Origin: Acanthosepion pharaonis
Lineage: Eukaryota; Mollusca; Cephalopoda; Sepiida; Sepiidae
Length of the DNA: 64,000 nt
Reading direction: 5' to 3'
NCBI GenBank assembly: GCA_903632075.3
Contig: CAHIKZ030000805.1
Coordinates: 384,501-448,500 of the forward strand
Below are positions 32,868 through 44,632 of the stretch, one piece after another; the first letter of the stretch is position 1; the number at the start of each line of letters is the position of its first letter. The notes below the pieces were generated by a model. That model did no database searches and had not been told where the DNA came from. It saw nothing but the letters and a program-made list of their open reading frames with translations. A program made the position numbers and the translations under genes.

Positions 32868-32902
<35 letters not shown>

Positions 32903-32946
32903 AAATTACATAGATAAAGCCCTTCGTAAGGTGTGGGCTGTACTTG

Positions 32947-33490
32947 TCAGAACAATTTTTGTATCTCCTTGAGGCATGGACTTCCAGGAATCCCTTCAAT
33001 TAGTCTACTGCAATCTTTTCCAACCAGTCCTAGGGCTCCAACTACAACAGGGATTGTTGATGTTCCCATATGCCACATTTTCGAGATTTCTATTTCAAGG
33101 TCCTTGTACTTTGACAACTTTTTGAATATCTTCAAAGATACATTGCAGTCAGCAGGGACTGCCATATCAATAAGGAGGCATAATTTTTGTTTGTGGTCTT
33201 TAATAACAATATCTGGCCGGTTGGCCTTGATTGTTCTGTCAGTGTGTATTGTATAGTCCCATAGAATTGTAACAGGTCCTATCTCCGTAACCGGGTCTGG
33301 GTGGTGTTCATACCAGTTTCTTTCAGTTTCCTTCCTGTAGAAGTTGCAGATTTTCCAGTGCAGATATTGGCCCACTCTGTCATGTCAGGTTTTATATTCA
33401 GTGGGTGCCAACACCGTACAACCTGATACAAGATGATCAATCGTTTCTGGATATTTATCACAGAATCTGCATTTTTCACAATATTTTAGT
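32947..33490 (-). pseudogene. CCHC knuckle and restriction-like endonuclease of R4-like LINE
   Basis: From the upstream end, 'CRFCDKYPETIDHLVSGC' gives a C-x2-C-x8-H-x4-C knuckle, then a frameshift. The frame 33,375-32,947 (142 codons) carries 'WYEHHPDPVTE', 'ILWDYTIHTDR', then 'RPDIVIKDHKQKLCLLIDM' at residues ~53-71. The PD pair (D55), the following D70 and the later K-Y pair ('KLSKY', ~87-90) fit the PD-(D/E)XK endonuclease that nicks target DNA to prime reverse transcription. It ends with 'VVVGALGLVGKD' and a short tail. The catalytic residues look intact, although the knuckle and endonuclease lie in different frames. Confidence 0.85.
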
Positions 33491-33652
33491 ATATGTGCTT
33501 GATAATTCCTAGTTAGCAAGCATTGGTCCTGCACAGCAAGGATAAAACCTTCAGTTTCGCTTTCACCCCTGCACTACGTAGCCACTGATGGAAGCGGGTT
33601 TTGTCAGCTTGTTTTTACGGGCATATTGGCCATGAAGCGGTTTATCTTGACA

Positions 33653-34430
33653 TCACTTTTGGTCGGTTGCATTTTGCTGTCTTTTTAGGTATTTTGCAGT
33701 TTCAGCGGTATATTGTGCTGTAGTTGCATCTCGCCCATTTGAAACTCCATTTTGAATTTGTTGGCTTCTTTCACTACGGAATAAAAGGCGCTTACTACTT
33801 TCATGTTCCTTGACGCATACCATCATCCAGTCTTCTGTAGTTTCCAAATATCTTTGGAGGCCAATTGTTGTAGTTTTGTAGGACATTTCTAGTTGAACTA
33901 ATCCTCTGCCTCCTTCAGATCTGGGCACATACAGACGATCGACATCAGCTTTGGGATGATGCATGCGGTCGCAAGTGAGAAGCTTTCTCATTTTGGCATC
34001 CATTCGCTTAATTTCAGCTGTGGTCCAGTTAAGGACATTAAAGCTGTATTGCACCACAGGAACAGCCAATGTGTTTAATGCTGATATCCTGTTTTTTGAG
34101 TTTAGCTCAGTATTTAGTACCAGACGTACAAGCCTGTAGTACTCTTTTCTTATTTTTTCCTTCATTTGGGGGTGTTGTATGCCATCTCCTTCGCTAATTC
34201 CTAGGTACTTATAAGCTTCACCATGCTCCAGTTCACTAATCTTTGTGACAAAATCTAAATCTATTAAGGGTGTTTCTGTAATTCTACCTTTCTTAAAAGT
34301 TACTTTTGCACATTTATCTAATCCGAAGTCCATACCTATGTCGTCACTGAAGTATTTTACAATATTGAGGAGGCCTTTCAACTCATTGTCGTCTTTGGCA
34401 AAGAGTTTGAGATCATCCATGTAGAGTAGG
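33653..34430 (-). pseudogene. reverse transcriptase, YMDD and thumb part, of R4-like LINE
   Basis: A 255-codon open frame starts at the Met of YMDD. Visible pieces are 'MDDLKLFAKDDNELKGLL', 'GMDFGLDKCAKVTFKKGR', 'YKYLGISEGDGIQH' and 'KMRKLLTCDRMHHPKADVDR', with 'RSEGGRGLVQLEMSYK' downstream. These are typical of the palm C-terminus and thumb of this LINE group. The same frame can be read further upstream (a 'GDSLSPLLFCLSLIPL' segment near 34,500-34,545), so the ATG is not a true start. A frameshift after the end leads to the CCHC region. Confidence 0.85.
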
Positions 34431-34481
34431 TGATTGAATATTTTCTTATTTATTTTGTAACCATAGCTACTGTTGTTCAGT

Positions 34482-35181
34482 TCATGTGTAAGAGGGATTA
34501 AGGATAGACAAAACAGAAGGGGTGACAGAGAGTCTCCTTGAAAGATTCCACATCGGATATTCAGACGGTTGGATATGGCAGTGCCCCCCGGGGTGACTAA
34601 GGTATAGTTTGGTGTTCCACGTACCCATGCTGTGCCTAAGGAAATTTAATACCACAGGGGAGACTTTGTACATTTCTAAAGTCTTAAGGATCCAAGAATG
34701 TGGAACACTATCAAAGGCTTTACGATAATCAATCCACGCTGCACTTAGATTCCTGTATCGTCTCCTACAATTTTCCAGGATCATTTTATTTATCAGAAGT
34801 TGATCTTTGCAGCCATATGAACCTCTTCTGCATCCCTTCTGTTCCAGCGGGAGAATGCTGTTTGTTTCGAGAAAGGAATAAGTACGGTTCGTCGGTACAG
34901 ACGTGATCAACTTATACATTGTGGAGAGACATGTTATCGGTCTATAATTTTTCGGGTCGTCTGTTTCAGTTGTTTTTTGGTATGAGGTGTGTAATACCTT
35001 CAGTAATCCATTCCAGGATTTTATTGGGATTATTTACAAGCATTGATAATGTTTTAGCAAGAATTTCATGGGTAGATGTGAGATGATACAGCCAGAAATT
35101 CCATTTTTGGGATTTCGTTAGAGCTTGTCTAACATCATCTGTGGATATATTTTCCCATTCTTGCAGAGGTGTATCCAGCAT
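34482..35181 (-). pseudogene. reverse transcriptase, finger/palm part, of R4-like LINE
   Basis: Two minus-strand frames, 35,181-34,966 and 34,919-34,482, cover the N-terminal RT motifs: 'ILEWITEGITHLIPKN', then after a frameshift 'EQKGCRRGSYGCKDQLLINK' and 'AWIDYRKAFDSVPHSWI' (first catalytic Asp in IDY). The second frame then goes out of register near 34,590 before the YMDD segment. Nothing upstream of about 35,242 belongs to the element, so the N-terminal DNA-binding region is lost. Confidence 0.8.
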
Positions 35182-35242
35182 TCGTTCTTCTTCATGCCGT
35201 ACCCATTCTGCATTTGGGTTATATTCCTTTGGGCTGCTCCAG

Positions 35243-35267
35243 ATTATTATTATTATTATTATTATTT
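35243..35267. repeat. (ATT)n at 5' edge of R4-like LINE
   Basis: About eight ATT units abut the truncated 5' end of the LINE; same repeat as on the 3' side. Confidence 0.9.
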
Positions 35268-35352
35268 ATAAAGTAAAGGAATTCAAATTATAAAGAACTT
35301 AATGTTTTAAAGATAAACTCAATGAGGATTAATATTTGTACCTGCACAAAAA

Positions 35353-35549
35353 GTGTGTCAAAAAGGATAGTTTTTCTCTTGACACTGCTATTACTGCATA
35401 TTCTCAAGAAAAAAAGAGAATGCATAAATCCAGTTTCATATGTTTGGGTTTTATTAAAATTCTAAAAATAACTTTTTAAAACAATAAAAATTGCTGAGAG
35501 AGTCTACAGTAATAGTGATGTCAAGTGAAAAACTGTCCTTTTGACACTG
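35353..35549. mobile_element. ~197-bp MITE with ~55-bp inverted ends
   Basis: The left 'agtgtgtcaaaaaggatagt' and right 'actgtccttttgacact' are inverses, and the similarity continues through 'ctcttgacactgctattactg' / 'cagtaatagtgatgtcaag'. The loop is AT-rich. No clear target duplication was resolved and there is no coding capacity. Confidence 0.75.
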
Positions 35550-35690
35550 TTTTTTTGGAGATATGAATGTTAAACTTTGTCAAAAAACTCGATGGTGAAT
35601 CCATTTGCAAACACACATAACTGCAGTTACAGTTAAGAACAAGTATGAAGCTTTTCAATATGTCAGGGATTTTAAGTGGAACAACTTAAG

Positions 35691-36016
35691 TGTTATATTC
35701 CGTTCTAAAGGGATATATACTTGAAAAACAAGGTGGATAAAATAAGTAAAGGTTTATTGTAACAAACCAGTACAATAAGAATAAAAGGTAACACTTATGC
35801 ACAAGGTCATTGCAAGTCAATCCAGGAGTGAGTGCTACTATTGGAAGGTTGATAGTTCTCGCGTAAGTCTGAGTCGTACTCAACAGATCCCAGCTAGTCT
35901 CTGTAGTCCGTTGACTTAGAGATACTTATAGGTAGTTACTACCCATAGTGTAGTCACTCATGGGGGTGACAGGTTATTCCATTATGTCATTAAGTGACCC
36001 ACTAGTGACAAGAACA
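35691..36016 (-). mobile_element. probable solo LTR
   Basis: Read on the minus strand, it starts TGTTCTTGTCAC and ends GGAATATAACA (TG...CA). It contains a TATA-like 'cctataagta' and, further on, two AATAAA-type signals ('ttattgtac' region and 'acaataaacc'). This order fits U3-R-U5. The length, 326 bases, is normal for an LTR. Flanking 5-mers (ttaag and aaata) do not match exactly, so the target duplication is lost or the end is misplaced. No internal retroelement genes adjoin it. Confidence 0.5.
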
Positions 36017-36029
36017 AAATAAGTTATCC

Positions 36030-37830
36030 AGTGGAAGGTAAAAACCAAAGAAAAAAGTTGAAGCTAAGTGAAATTTCAGCTTAATGAAGTAGAGAACAAA
36101 TAATACCAAGAAATGATGTAGAGTAAATAAGACTAAAGAAAACCAGTTGCAAGCGGGTTAAGGAAGAATGGTTGAATAGGAAATGTACAGAGATTGAAAA
36201 ACTAAAGGACACAGATAAAGCAGGCAGGCATAAGAAGATCAATGAAATAGAAGGATAAAAACATGCTCTTTGCAAGAATGAATAAATACCCAAAGAACAA
36301 ATGAACATTAAAAAAAAAGTACTGCAATTGTGGAATGAATAAATAGGCAAACTCTTCTATGACAATGGACGAGAACAAAAAAACCTACAATATGTAAAAT
36401 CATGATAGGACCTGAGATAGTAAACTAGAACAGTAATGGTCAAGATGAAGAAAAAACAAAACAACAGGACCAAATGAGGTCATCATAGAGATGCTATCAG
36501 TTTTAGATGACTGTTAAGATTAACAAGATTTTTACAATGATAACTAAAATATAAAATAGTGGTGAAATACTGAAAGATCAGTTTTCATAACATTGCCAAA
36601 AGAAACCAGCTGTAAATACATGCAAGCTTTACCAAACAATATAATGAGCTATATAACACTGCTTATAATTAGAATACTAATGAAGATAATTTGGTACAGA
36701 ATCAATCTAGAAACAGGGGAAGATCAGTGTTTTGTACAAATCACTGGAATAAGAAATGCTATATTCAGGATTTGAATGATATCAGAAGATACAAAAGAAA
36801 TGCAGAAAGACGTGTACTTCTGTTTCATAAATTACAAGAAGGGATTCAATAAAGTACAAAACAAATAACTTCTTGAAATATTAGAAAAGCTTGATTCTAG
36901 TGAAAATAATATGCAACTAATTGGTAGTTTATTGCTAATAAACAACTTGTCTGCAAATTGACAATGAACTGAGTACACCAGAAAGTGAAGTACAGCAAGT
37001 AAGTGTTTTATCACTGGATTTATTTACTCTGCAAAGTGAGATTATTCTAAATGAATTAGGTCTACCAGGATTTATTATTGGTAGACATAACCTTATCAAC
37101 ATGTGCTATACAGATAACGCTATGCTAATAGCAAATTCAAAAGGAAGACTGAAATAACAATAAGACAATAGAGTTAAGGAAAGTAAGAAGAAAGGAGTGA
37201 TTATTAGGAAGACAAGACACTGCGATAAGCAAAAAGGACAGCCAAAAATATGAGTTACACATTGGAGATGTGTTTGGGAATTCAAGTATCTTGACAGTTG
37301 AATAACAGACTATAGAAATTGTAACAGAATTCTAAATTGCATAAGAATAGCAAAAGATGCTCTCCATAATTTGTGGAGGTGCTAAGAAATTGAAAAGTAA
37401 CATTAAAAACAAAGAATGCTGGACTGCTACATGGTATCTACCTTCTTGTCTAGCAATGTAAGTTGAACAATTTTGTCACAAATGAAGAAGACTTGAGGCA
37501 TCTGTGATGTGATTCTACCAATGAATGTTGACAATGCAATGGACAGAGCATGGAACAAATGAAACTTTTAAGAATAGCAATTACAATAAAAAAAAAAAAA
37601 ATCTAACCAACACTCAGACAGCTGACATTTTTTTAAAACATGTAATAAGGAAATAAGGTTTTAACACTCACTAACCGCATCAAAGATATGAAAAATAGAG
37701 AGAAACAGCAGATAACCCAGCTGACAAATTTGTGCAAATGGACAAGAGAAAAAACTCAAAGGAGAAATATTGCTGAGAGCAACAAAGGCTGTGGAGAATC
37801 ATGTCCTGAAGAGGCCTGATATACAAAAAG
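36030..37830 (+). pseudogene. LINE endonuclease/RT polyprotein, long decayed copy (family A)
   Basis: Plus-strand frames give the linker and most of the RT: 'EWLNRKCTEIEKLKDTDKA' near 36,165-36,225, a 'GPNEVIIEML' segment near 36,465-36,495, 'MQKDVYFCFINYKKGFN' near 36,800-36,850 (motif A Asp replaced), and 'CYTDNAMLIANS' near 37,102-37,137, where the FADD/YADD catalytic box is degraded to YTDN. The remainder reaches the family A tail ('LTNLCKWTRE', 'LLRATKAVENHVLK') near 37,717-37,812. Many stops and indels are present. It is the most complete copy of the LINE whose tails occur at 8,575, 9,960, 19,185, 42,590 and 60,225. Confidence 0.75.
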
Positions 37831-39120
37831 ACAGTTTTAAGCTAAAACTAATATTTATTACAGTTGGAAGAATTAAATTTTTTAATGATTAAATCAATTA
37901 AAATCTTTTGTTTAGGTCTATTATCTTTTGCAAAGAAAATCTTAAATGTAGATTTAAAGAGTGCTGTTTTCTATTGATTAGCTTTTTGTCTCTTTTATTT
38001 AAATTAGGTAATTTATGAGGAAAAAAATTCTGGTGTCATAAAGACAAGGAACAGATACTACACTTTACCAAATGCCAGAGAAACTGTGTGCTATGTTTTA
38101 ATAAATAAAATCATACTCACAAGTATTCTTTGTCTTTTCTTTCTTTTTTTAAAGTCATATATGCTCAAATGCAATTAGTCAATGAATGCAGTTGTCTTAA
38201 GATGTATCAGTTAATAATTTTGGTACACCTTCATTATGCTAAGTAAAACAATTGTTTTAACTAAACAATTACATCAAGAGTAAACAGTGTTACTTTATTT
38301 CCAAACGAATGTTTTTTTATTTATTTATCTATTTACTTAACAATGACTCCTTGTACTGAACATATTAGTGGGTTAAAAAAATTTATGGCTTATTACATAT
38401 TTTTTGACACCAATGATAATGATTGATATTATAAACCCACATTGTAGTTATGTCAGTCATAATCCCTTGTCTTGAAATTTGTAGATGAATATATTGTCTT
38501 TATTAACTTGAAATATAATTTCTGTTTCAATACTGAAAATGAAACTATGAAGTTGTAAGAATTTTTCATTTGGTTGGGGAAAATACCTAATTTTAGATTT
38601 CAAAAAACCAGAGCTATCCACTTCATCAGTTAATTAGCAATATTTTAACTAATTTAATGGTAAATGCAGAACGGTTCTGTAAATTGCAACCTAACTTTTT
38701 GGTCTGTGAAAATAGTTACATGTTTTCCATGGTATCAAAGTAATTATCCATATCTCTACATGACTAAGCAGTCCTATGTAGCTTTAGTATTTTAAGCTTG
38801 GTGAAAATAAATAATTGAAAAAGAATGAAGGGGAAAATCCAATTATATGTAGTAAACAAACCTTTTTTTAAATGCCTCATCTCTACACTGATCTGGTTAA
38901 TTAAAACCAGGTTTGAAAAGTGGATTGATAACCTCTGAGTTCATCACTGTTGTTAATTGAAATATAACAAATGGAAAGGTAATATTTTGTCAGATATGTT
39001 ATCCTCACAAAATATATTTTCCATGACCTTTTTCTTGTTTATGTACCTTTTTTTTTTTTTTTTGTTACAGTTTCTCTCTCACTGAAAAGAAAACTTTTTG
39101 ACTCATTTTAACATGACACG
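37831..39120. other. AT-rich non-coding stretch
   Basis: No gene or assignable repeat is recognised. A T-run at 39,049-39,063 lies just before the family T copy. Confidence 0.35.
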
Positions 39121-40562
39121 TAGATATGTTCAAATCTTCACTAAAAAAGAGCATACTCTGACGGAAAAAAAGGACCCAAACTTGATTAAATATTTTTTTA
39201 TCATTTAAATATTTGTTATTATTAAAAGGAAAGACCAAAGTATTTTTTGAATATTTTTTTAAATTTTTTAATCCCTTCTAGCACGCCTGAAATTTTAGCT
39301 GGTTTTGGAGGTGTTAATTGATGTTTACGTCAATGTATTGACAAGTAACATTAGCACAATTTATCCGATGGAAGGGCAGAAGTGACTGTATTTTTTATTT
39401 TTAAGTGAACTAGCTATTTTTAACTATAAAATAATTCTTAAAAATTAAATACCTTCAAAAGTCTAGTATTTATAGATTTCTTTTAGTTACTTTTTTAACG
39501 AAGATATGTCCAAAGCCTGCACTGGTTCCGTCCCTAAAATTGAATCTAAAAAAGAAAAATTAATACTTGCAGTATATCTTTCACTGAAAAAGAAAAAGAT
39601 TATATTTAAAAAATGAAAAGAAAATATTTAGTGAAATATGTGAAAAAAAAATTTTTTAAAAATTGTGAAAATGCAATGATGATGGTTGGTCAGTCAGAGA
39701 ATTTGATACTCTATCAGGAGAAACAACTCAAGCACACGTGACATTATTTCAGAAACGTGCTTCCGTAGTTTCACCAGGAGTGTTTTTAATACATTTTTTC
39801 GTATATTAAAAAATTGTTGTAAAAATACATCGTTCACAGATTGTAATAAGCTTTCAAATTTAAGACCTGTAAAAAGTAGATCTTTTAAAAAGAGCATTTT
39901 CTGAGACACACAGCTTCAAATTTAATTTTAAAATATTTAACAACTTTATTACATTTTTGCATTTAAAATTAAAAAAGAATAAAAAGAAGAAAACAATTCT
40001 TGTAAAAATTCATTTTGTATCAAAAAAATATTTTGGTTTCAGATAAAAATGTCCTTAATATGTATTATTCAGAAAAGCCGTTTTTTTTTAAAATTAAATA
40101 ATGTCTTAGTTTTATTGGGTTTTGTATTTTACAATTCAGGGCTAAAGTTAGGTAGAACAGTTCATTAATTTACAAAAAAAATTCATGGTTTATATTCTTC
40201 AAAGTCTTCTACATTTAATAAAAACAAATACAGAAATTTAAAGTTTGGGATTTTCAAGTTTTCATAAAATTATTTGATTTTTACTAGAATTTCCAAATGA
40301 ATGTGTTTTTCAACTGAAAAAAAAAATGCAAAAAAAAACAAAAACAAACTAATGCTTTGACCTTAAAAAAAAAAAAAAGATTTTCAACCAAAATTTCATA
40401 CATGCTAGAAAAGAACAAAACATTTTTAAAAAATAATCAAAAATACTTTGGTCTTTCCTCTTATTAATAACAAAAGTTTTTCACAATAAAACTTTGTTTT
40501 TATTAAGTTTGGGGCCTTTTTTCATCATGCTATTCTGTCTTTTCTACAAATTATTGAACATA
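39121..40562 (+). mobile_element. family T element, copy 3 (diverged, ~1.44 kb)
   Basis: The left part 'cactaaaaaagagcat' then 'tgttattattaaaaggaaag' corresponds to 23,690-23,785. The right part 'ggtctttcctcttattaata' then 'ttttttcatcatgctat' corresponds to 25,512-25,600. The outermost TAGGTACCTCC tips have decayed. Same orientation as copy 1. The interior is shorter and closer to the 44.8- and 49.3-kb copies than to copy 1. Confidence 0.8.
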
Positions 40563-41849
40563 CACTTCTTAGTCCAATATAGAATAACTCTTCTTATCTA
40601 TATAACTAATTTGTGAAAAGAAACTTGAAAATTACTTGTCTGAGTCAGTCTGAAGTTTTTCAAGAAAAGAAAAATAATTGTGTATGTGAAAAATGTCCTG
40701 TTATAGACAAGCAGGGAAAATGCCATTTATGTATTTGATTCTTTTCATTTTGCTGTACTCTTATCTGAAAAGCACCAAGCAAGAAGTAGACGAGGTTTAT
40801 GCTCTTTGGATTCCGAGCTGATATGTACAAGTCAGTCAAGTAAATGAGTAGGCCCTTCACCATGTTGAACTTGTTTTCTCTTCATCAGTCTTCCCCTACC
40901 CATTCCTATCACTTCTCCCTCTTAGCCTGCCATTCTTTCTCTCTCTCTACCCTCTCTTTAACACTGGTTTTTATAGTATGCTACACTGAATGTTTGATCT
41001 GAATCTGTGTCCCTGGCTAACTTCACTCCCTTCAGCAGGTTTAACAACTGAGGCATTTATGACTTGAGAAAAAGACCTGCTTACTCCCATTCACTAAATG
41101 ACAGCTTGCTCTCTTTTCTCTTTATCTAAACTTTATCGTCAAACTAATAGTTAAAGATTGCTAATAAATGGCTCATGGGTTGCATGTGTATTGGCTCATC
41201 TTAGAAACATGATAGTATTAACATAATTGGTTTGAATTGGTGGTATTTCTTGAGCTGTACTAGGAGATACCATCCTTTCTTTTAATCAGAGAGATAGTTA
41301 ATAAGCCCAAAATTGTACACACAATAAAGGGCACCAGCCTTCATTAGCCTCTCCTCTAATCGACAGTTCACCAGTTCATAGTATTTAGTAGGTATCTAGG
41401 CTTTTGACATAACTTAACACCACGCTGTAAGTGCATTTTTAATGGTGTCATAATTTATATGGTAAAGGTGTTTTCTTTTTTCCTTTTTTTTTCTTTTTTC
41501 AACTAGTCTTGTAGGTGTGAAAAGCTTATTTGAAAGTTTGCTATAACCATAGTTATGTAACCAATAATCAAGATATAAAAATAGTGCTAATAAAAAAAAA
41601 ATTCTCTTGTGTATATTTTAATATATAATAATGTGTACTGTTAACACTAATCTAATCAGTTGGTTTTTAAATCAGCCATTAATTTAAACTTTAGTTCAGC
41701 AAAGTCAGTAGAAAGATTTTTGTTGTTGGAACAGAATTACTGAACATTGTATCCTACTCTGTAAGGTTGACCAGTATGACTAATGTTAGCTGTGACCCAA
41801 TTCAGCCTAAAATCCCATTAGTAGTAAAGTAAAGCAGAGAATGGCTGAT
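40563..41849. other. non-coding, no recognised gene
   Basis: The minus-strand frame 40,660-40,863 has no motif. A pyrimidine-rich patch lies at 40,900-40,965. Confidence 0.35.
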
Positions 41850-42235
41850 ACTAACCTCCAAGAGAGCAACTCGCTGTGCCTTCACAGTCTCACGTTTACC
41901 ACTGACATGAAGTGGAATTATTATTATATTATCTCCACCACCATAACGTAGGTTCCCTGTGCTTTCTCTAAATATTTTCATGGTAATTATTCTGGTGAGC
42001 TTTCCTCTTTGGTATCTCAACTTCCTCAAATTTATGTGCAGTACTAGATTGTCAGCTAGGTCTCATCATTTTACTTATTGAAATTGCTAAATATGTTCGT
42101 AAGTTCTATGCTAATAGTTTAACATGTGGAACTTCTGATTTTTTGCTTCCTGCCAACCATGATCTTCAAAATTTAAAATGCAACATCAATCTTCTGTCTC
42201 CTTGAATCCTCTGTTTCTTTCACTTTCAGTAACCC
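41850..42235 (+). pseudogene. LINE reverse transcriptase tail (family B)
   Basis: This is nucleotide-level similar to 4,490-4,800: 'ccactgacatgaa', 'ccctgtgctttctctaaata' versus 'ccctgtgttttttctacaaa', 'attttcatggtaattattct', 'ggtctcatcattttact', 'cttcaaaatttaaa'. Translation is broken throughout. The region equals the Jockey/CR1-like C-terminus. Confidence 0.65.
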
Positions 42236-42589
42236 CTTGTAACTTTGTAGCTTTTATTTTTGCTTTGGGTGAAATTATTTTTTCAAAAAAGATAAAAAGT
42301 CACTTTTCATCTAATTATTGACCAGTTGTAATTATTTTTCAGCTTATTGCCCAAAAATTAAATAATTTCAGATCATTTTAAAACTTTAATTTGGTTCGAT
42401 CCATATTTAATGTTATCAGTTAAATGAGATGTAGACAATATTAGATAAATCTAATAAAGAAATATAGTTGTTTCTGAAAATATTTTCCTGGTCTTGATAC
42501 TGCCTCAGAAGAATATTTTGTTTCTTATAAAAGTAATGGAATTAATGGAACAAATCTGAATTCATATAATTAACGACTAATATCATTTA

Positions 42590-42905
42590 GAGTGTGATTT
42601 TACTGACAAATACAGAGATGGTTTTAAGGAAAATAGGAGCAACAAGAAAACTTCTAATCAGAAAGTTGAAATTTCTGGGACTCATAATGAAGGAAGAGAG
42701 CTTAGAGAATTTAATATTCACTGGATATTGGAGGCAAGAAAAGCAGGGGAGGAGAGTAAGTAACCTACTTAATTTACCTGAATGGATGGCAAAATATGGA
42801 CAAAGAGGGATGGTAAAAGGTCAAAAGTTACTAAGAGTGACAAAAGACAGGAATTTGTGGAGAGTTGTTATCCATATCCTGAAAGTACTTGGCATATAAA
42901 AGAAG
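42590..42905 (+). pseudogene. LINE C-terminal tail (family A), open for 101 codons
   Basis: One frame (42,594-42,899) stays open and carries 'MVLRKIGATRKLLIRKLKF', 'LGLIMKEESLENLIFTGYW', 'EWMAKYGQRGMVKGQKLLR' and 'TKDRNLWRVVIHILKVLGI' before the stop. These match, segment by segment, the family A tails at 60,225 and 8,575. It is the best preserved tail in the window. No RT catalytic region is attached, so it is a short 5'-truncated insert. Confidence 0.8.
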
Positions 42906-43149
42906 AATGATGGAATAATTTTTGAAGTTGGTGTACAAATATTCCATGTAACAAATTCAATATGCTATTCTTGATGATGAAAGAATGCCCTTCTTAGTAA
43001 TCTGTGATTGCTTATAAAATTATCTAAAACTTAAATCATTTTAATATCATTTAAGTGTCATGACCTATACTGTTATTTGCTTAATAGTATGTCAATAACT
43101 TTGAAATTTTAATCTATTATCTTCTTTGATAAAATCTTGTAAATGTTAA

Positions 43150-43151
<2 letters not shown>

Positions 43152-43200
<49 letters not shown>

Positions 43201-43420
43201 GTTTCTAGGAAGTGTGGTAGAGGAAATGGAATATGAACTGAATTCAAAATCTAGTCGTGATGATTTTGATAACTTTTTTACTATTGTCATTGGGAGAGTA
43301 ACTTCTATTGACTTTGGACATGCTATAAAAGAGAAATTATTCAGTATTTAACCCCCAACAATCTAATAGATCTTAGGAAATGTCAGTCCAGTTTCATTTT
43401 TTTCTCTGACCAGAACAACA

Positions 43421-43476
<56 letters not shown>

Positions 43477-43553
43477 GGCTTTTGAGGAATAAAAACAACA
43501 AAATGATAATATTGCCAATAAGATCGATGAACTTTATTTTATTTATATATGTT

Positions 43554-43601
<48 letters not shown>

Positions 43602-43650
43602 ACAGAGAACTCCCAAATTACCTCATGAGTATAGTTTATTTCAACTAATG

Positions 43651-43721
<71 letters not shown>

Positions 43722-44509
43722 ATATGACGCATTTGGTGGAAGAAGGGCAGATTTTTAAAAATTGAAAATTGCTTTTTTCACTGCAAATTATTCATTATAT
43801 TTATCCAAGTATTTTACAAAAACTTACAGCTGATTGTATAATATTTCAAGCTCAATTTAGGTTTATAGTTTATAACCATGCAATGAGATGAGGTAACATA
43901 AACCATCTGTGGAATTATAACATTATTGTTACAAAATTATAGTGAAATCATTAAGGTTTTTTTGTCAAAAGCATTTTATTTTTGGTCATATATTAATTTA
44001 AAATATTCCATTTTACAGGCTTTTATTTTTGAATGGAATAAGATCATTCTAAATTTCAGAATTTTGCTATTGCCCATCAAAATGACTGGAAGAAAGTAAT
44101 CTAAAAACAACAATGGTAAAGAGAGGTAACAAAGTGTAAACGAAATAGCTCCAGTTTGTTCAACTTAGGAAACTTAGCTTTGCAGCCAAAGTATTGTAAA
44201 ATGCTTCCAATAACAAAGGAGAAAATGAAAAATACCTAACAACAAATTGAATATGGTATCAAAATTTATATTTTTTTTATTTATATAACTAATTACATAA
44301 GTGTCTGCAATGTTTCCATAAAACTTGATATTTTGTGTAATAAATTCTTAATAAATATTATTATTTTACTTAAGTGTAAGATAATCCTACATTTACAATT
44401 CCTTTTGGCTAACCATGAAAAGATATGTTAATCAAAACTTGCTTAAAACATTTAAGTGCATATTGCCACAAAATTATCAAATACACCCCTCCTCCACCAA
44501 ATGCATCAC

Positions 44510-44565
<56 letters not shown>

Positions 44566-44632
44566 TTATTAAAGACATTTTTATGTTTAACGTTCTTTTT
44601 TAATAAATAAATTGTCGGACTTTGTCCATTTC

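Larger units (their letters stand above)
32781..35242 (-). mobile_element. R4/Dong-like non-LTR retrotransposon, 5'-truncated and decayed
   Basis: The minus strand encodes, in order, a reverse transcriptase palm with YMDD (34,412-34,423), a CCHC knuckle (33,418-33,471) and a restriction-like endonuclease (32,960-33,240). RT followed by CCHC and a PD-(D/E)XK endonuclease is the layout of R2/R4-type elements. Both flanks are (ATT)n, i.e. (AAT)n on the coding strand. Insertion into TAA-type repeats is reported for the R4-clade element Dong, which favours R4. At ~2.46 kb it is well short of a full element (~4 kb). A 32-base A-run (32,869-32,900) sits in the 3' untranslated part. At least three frameshifts divide the reading frame. 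Confidence 0.85.

Noticed and set aside
32933..33256. A 107-codon plus-strand open frame
   Set aside because: It is the antisense shadow of the restriction-like endonuclease of the R4-like LINE, whose minus-strand frame shows recognised motifs.
43394..43758. Open frames of up to 112-129 codons rich in Tyr-Ile or Cys-Val
   Set aside because: They are translations of (TA)n and (TG)n/(CA)n microsatellites; any frame of such tracts is open. The same applies at 6,568-6,862, 16,171-16,425, 44,409-44,798 and 56,374-56,580.
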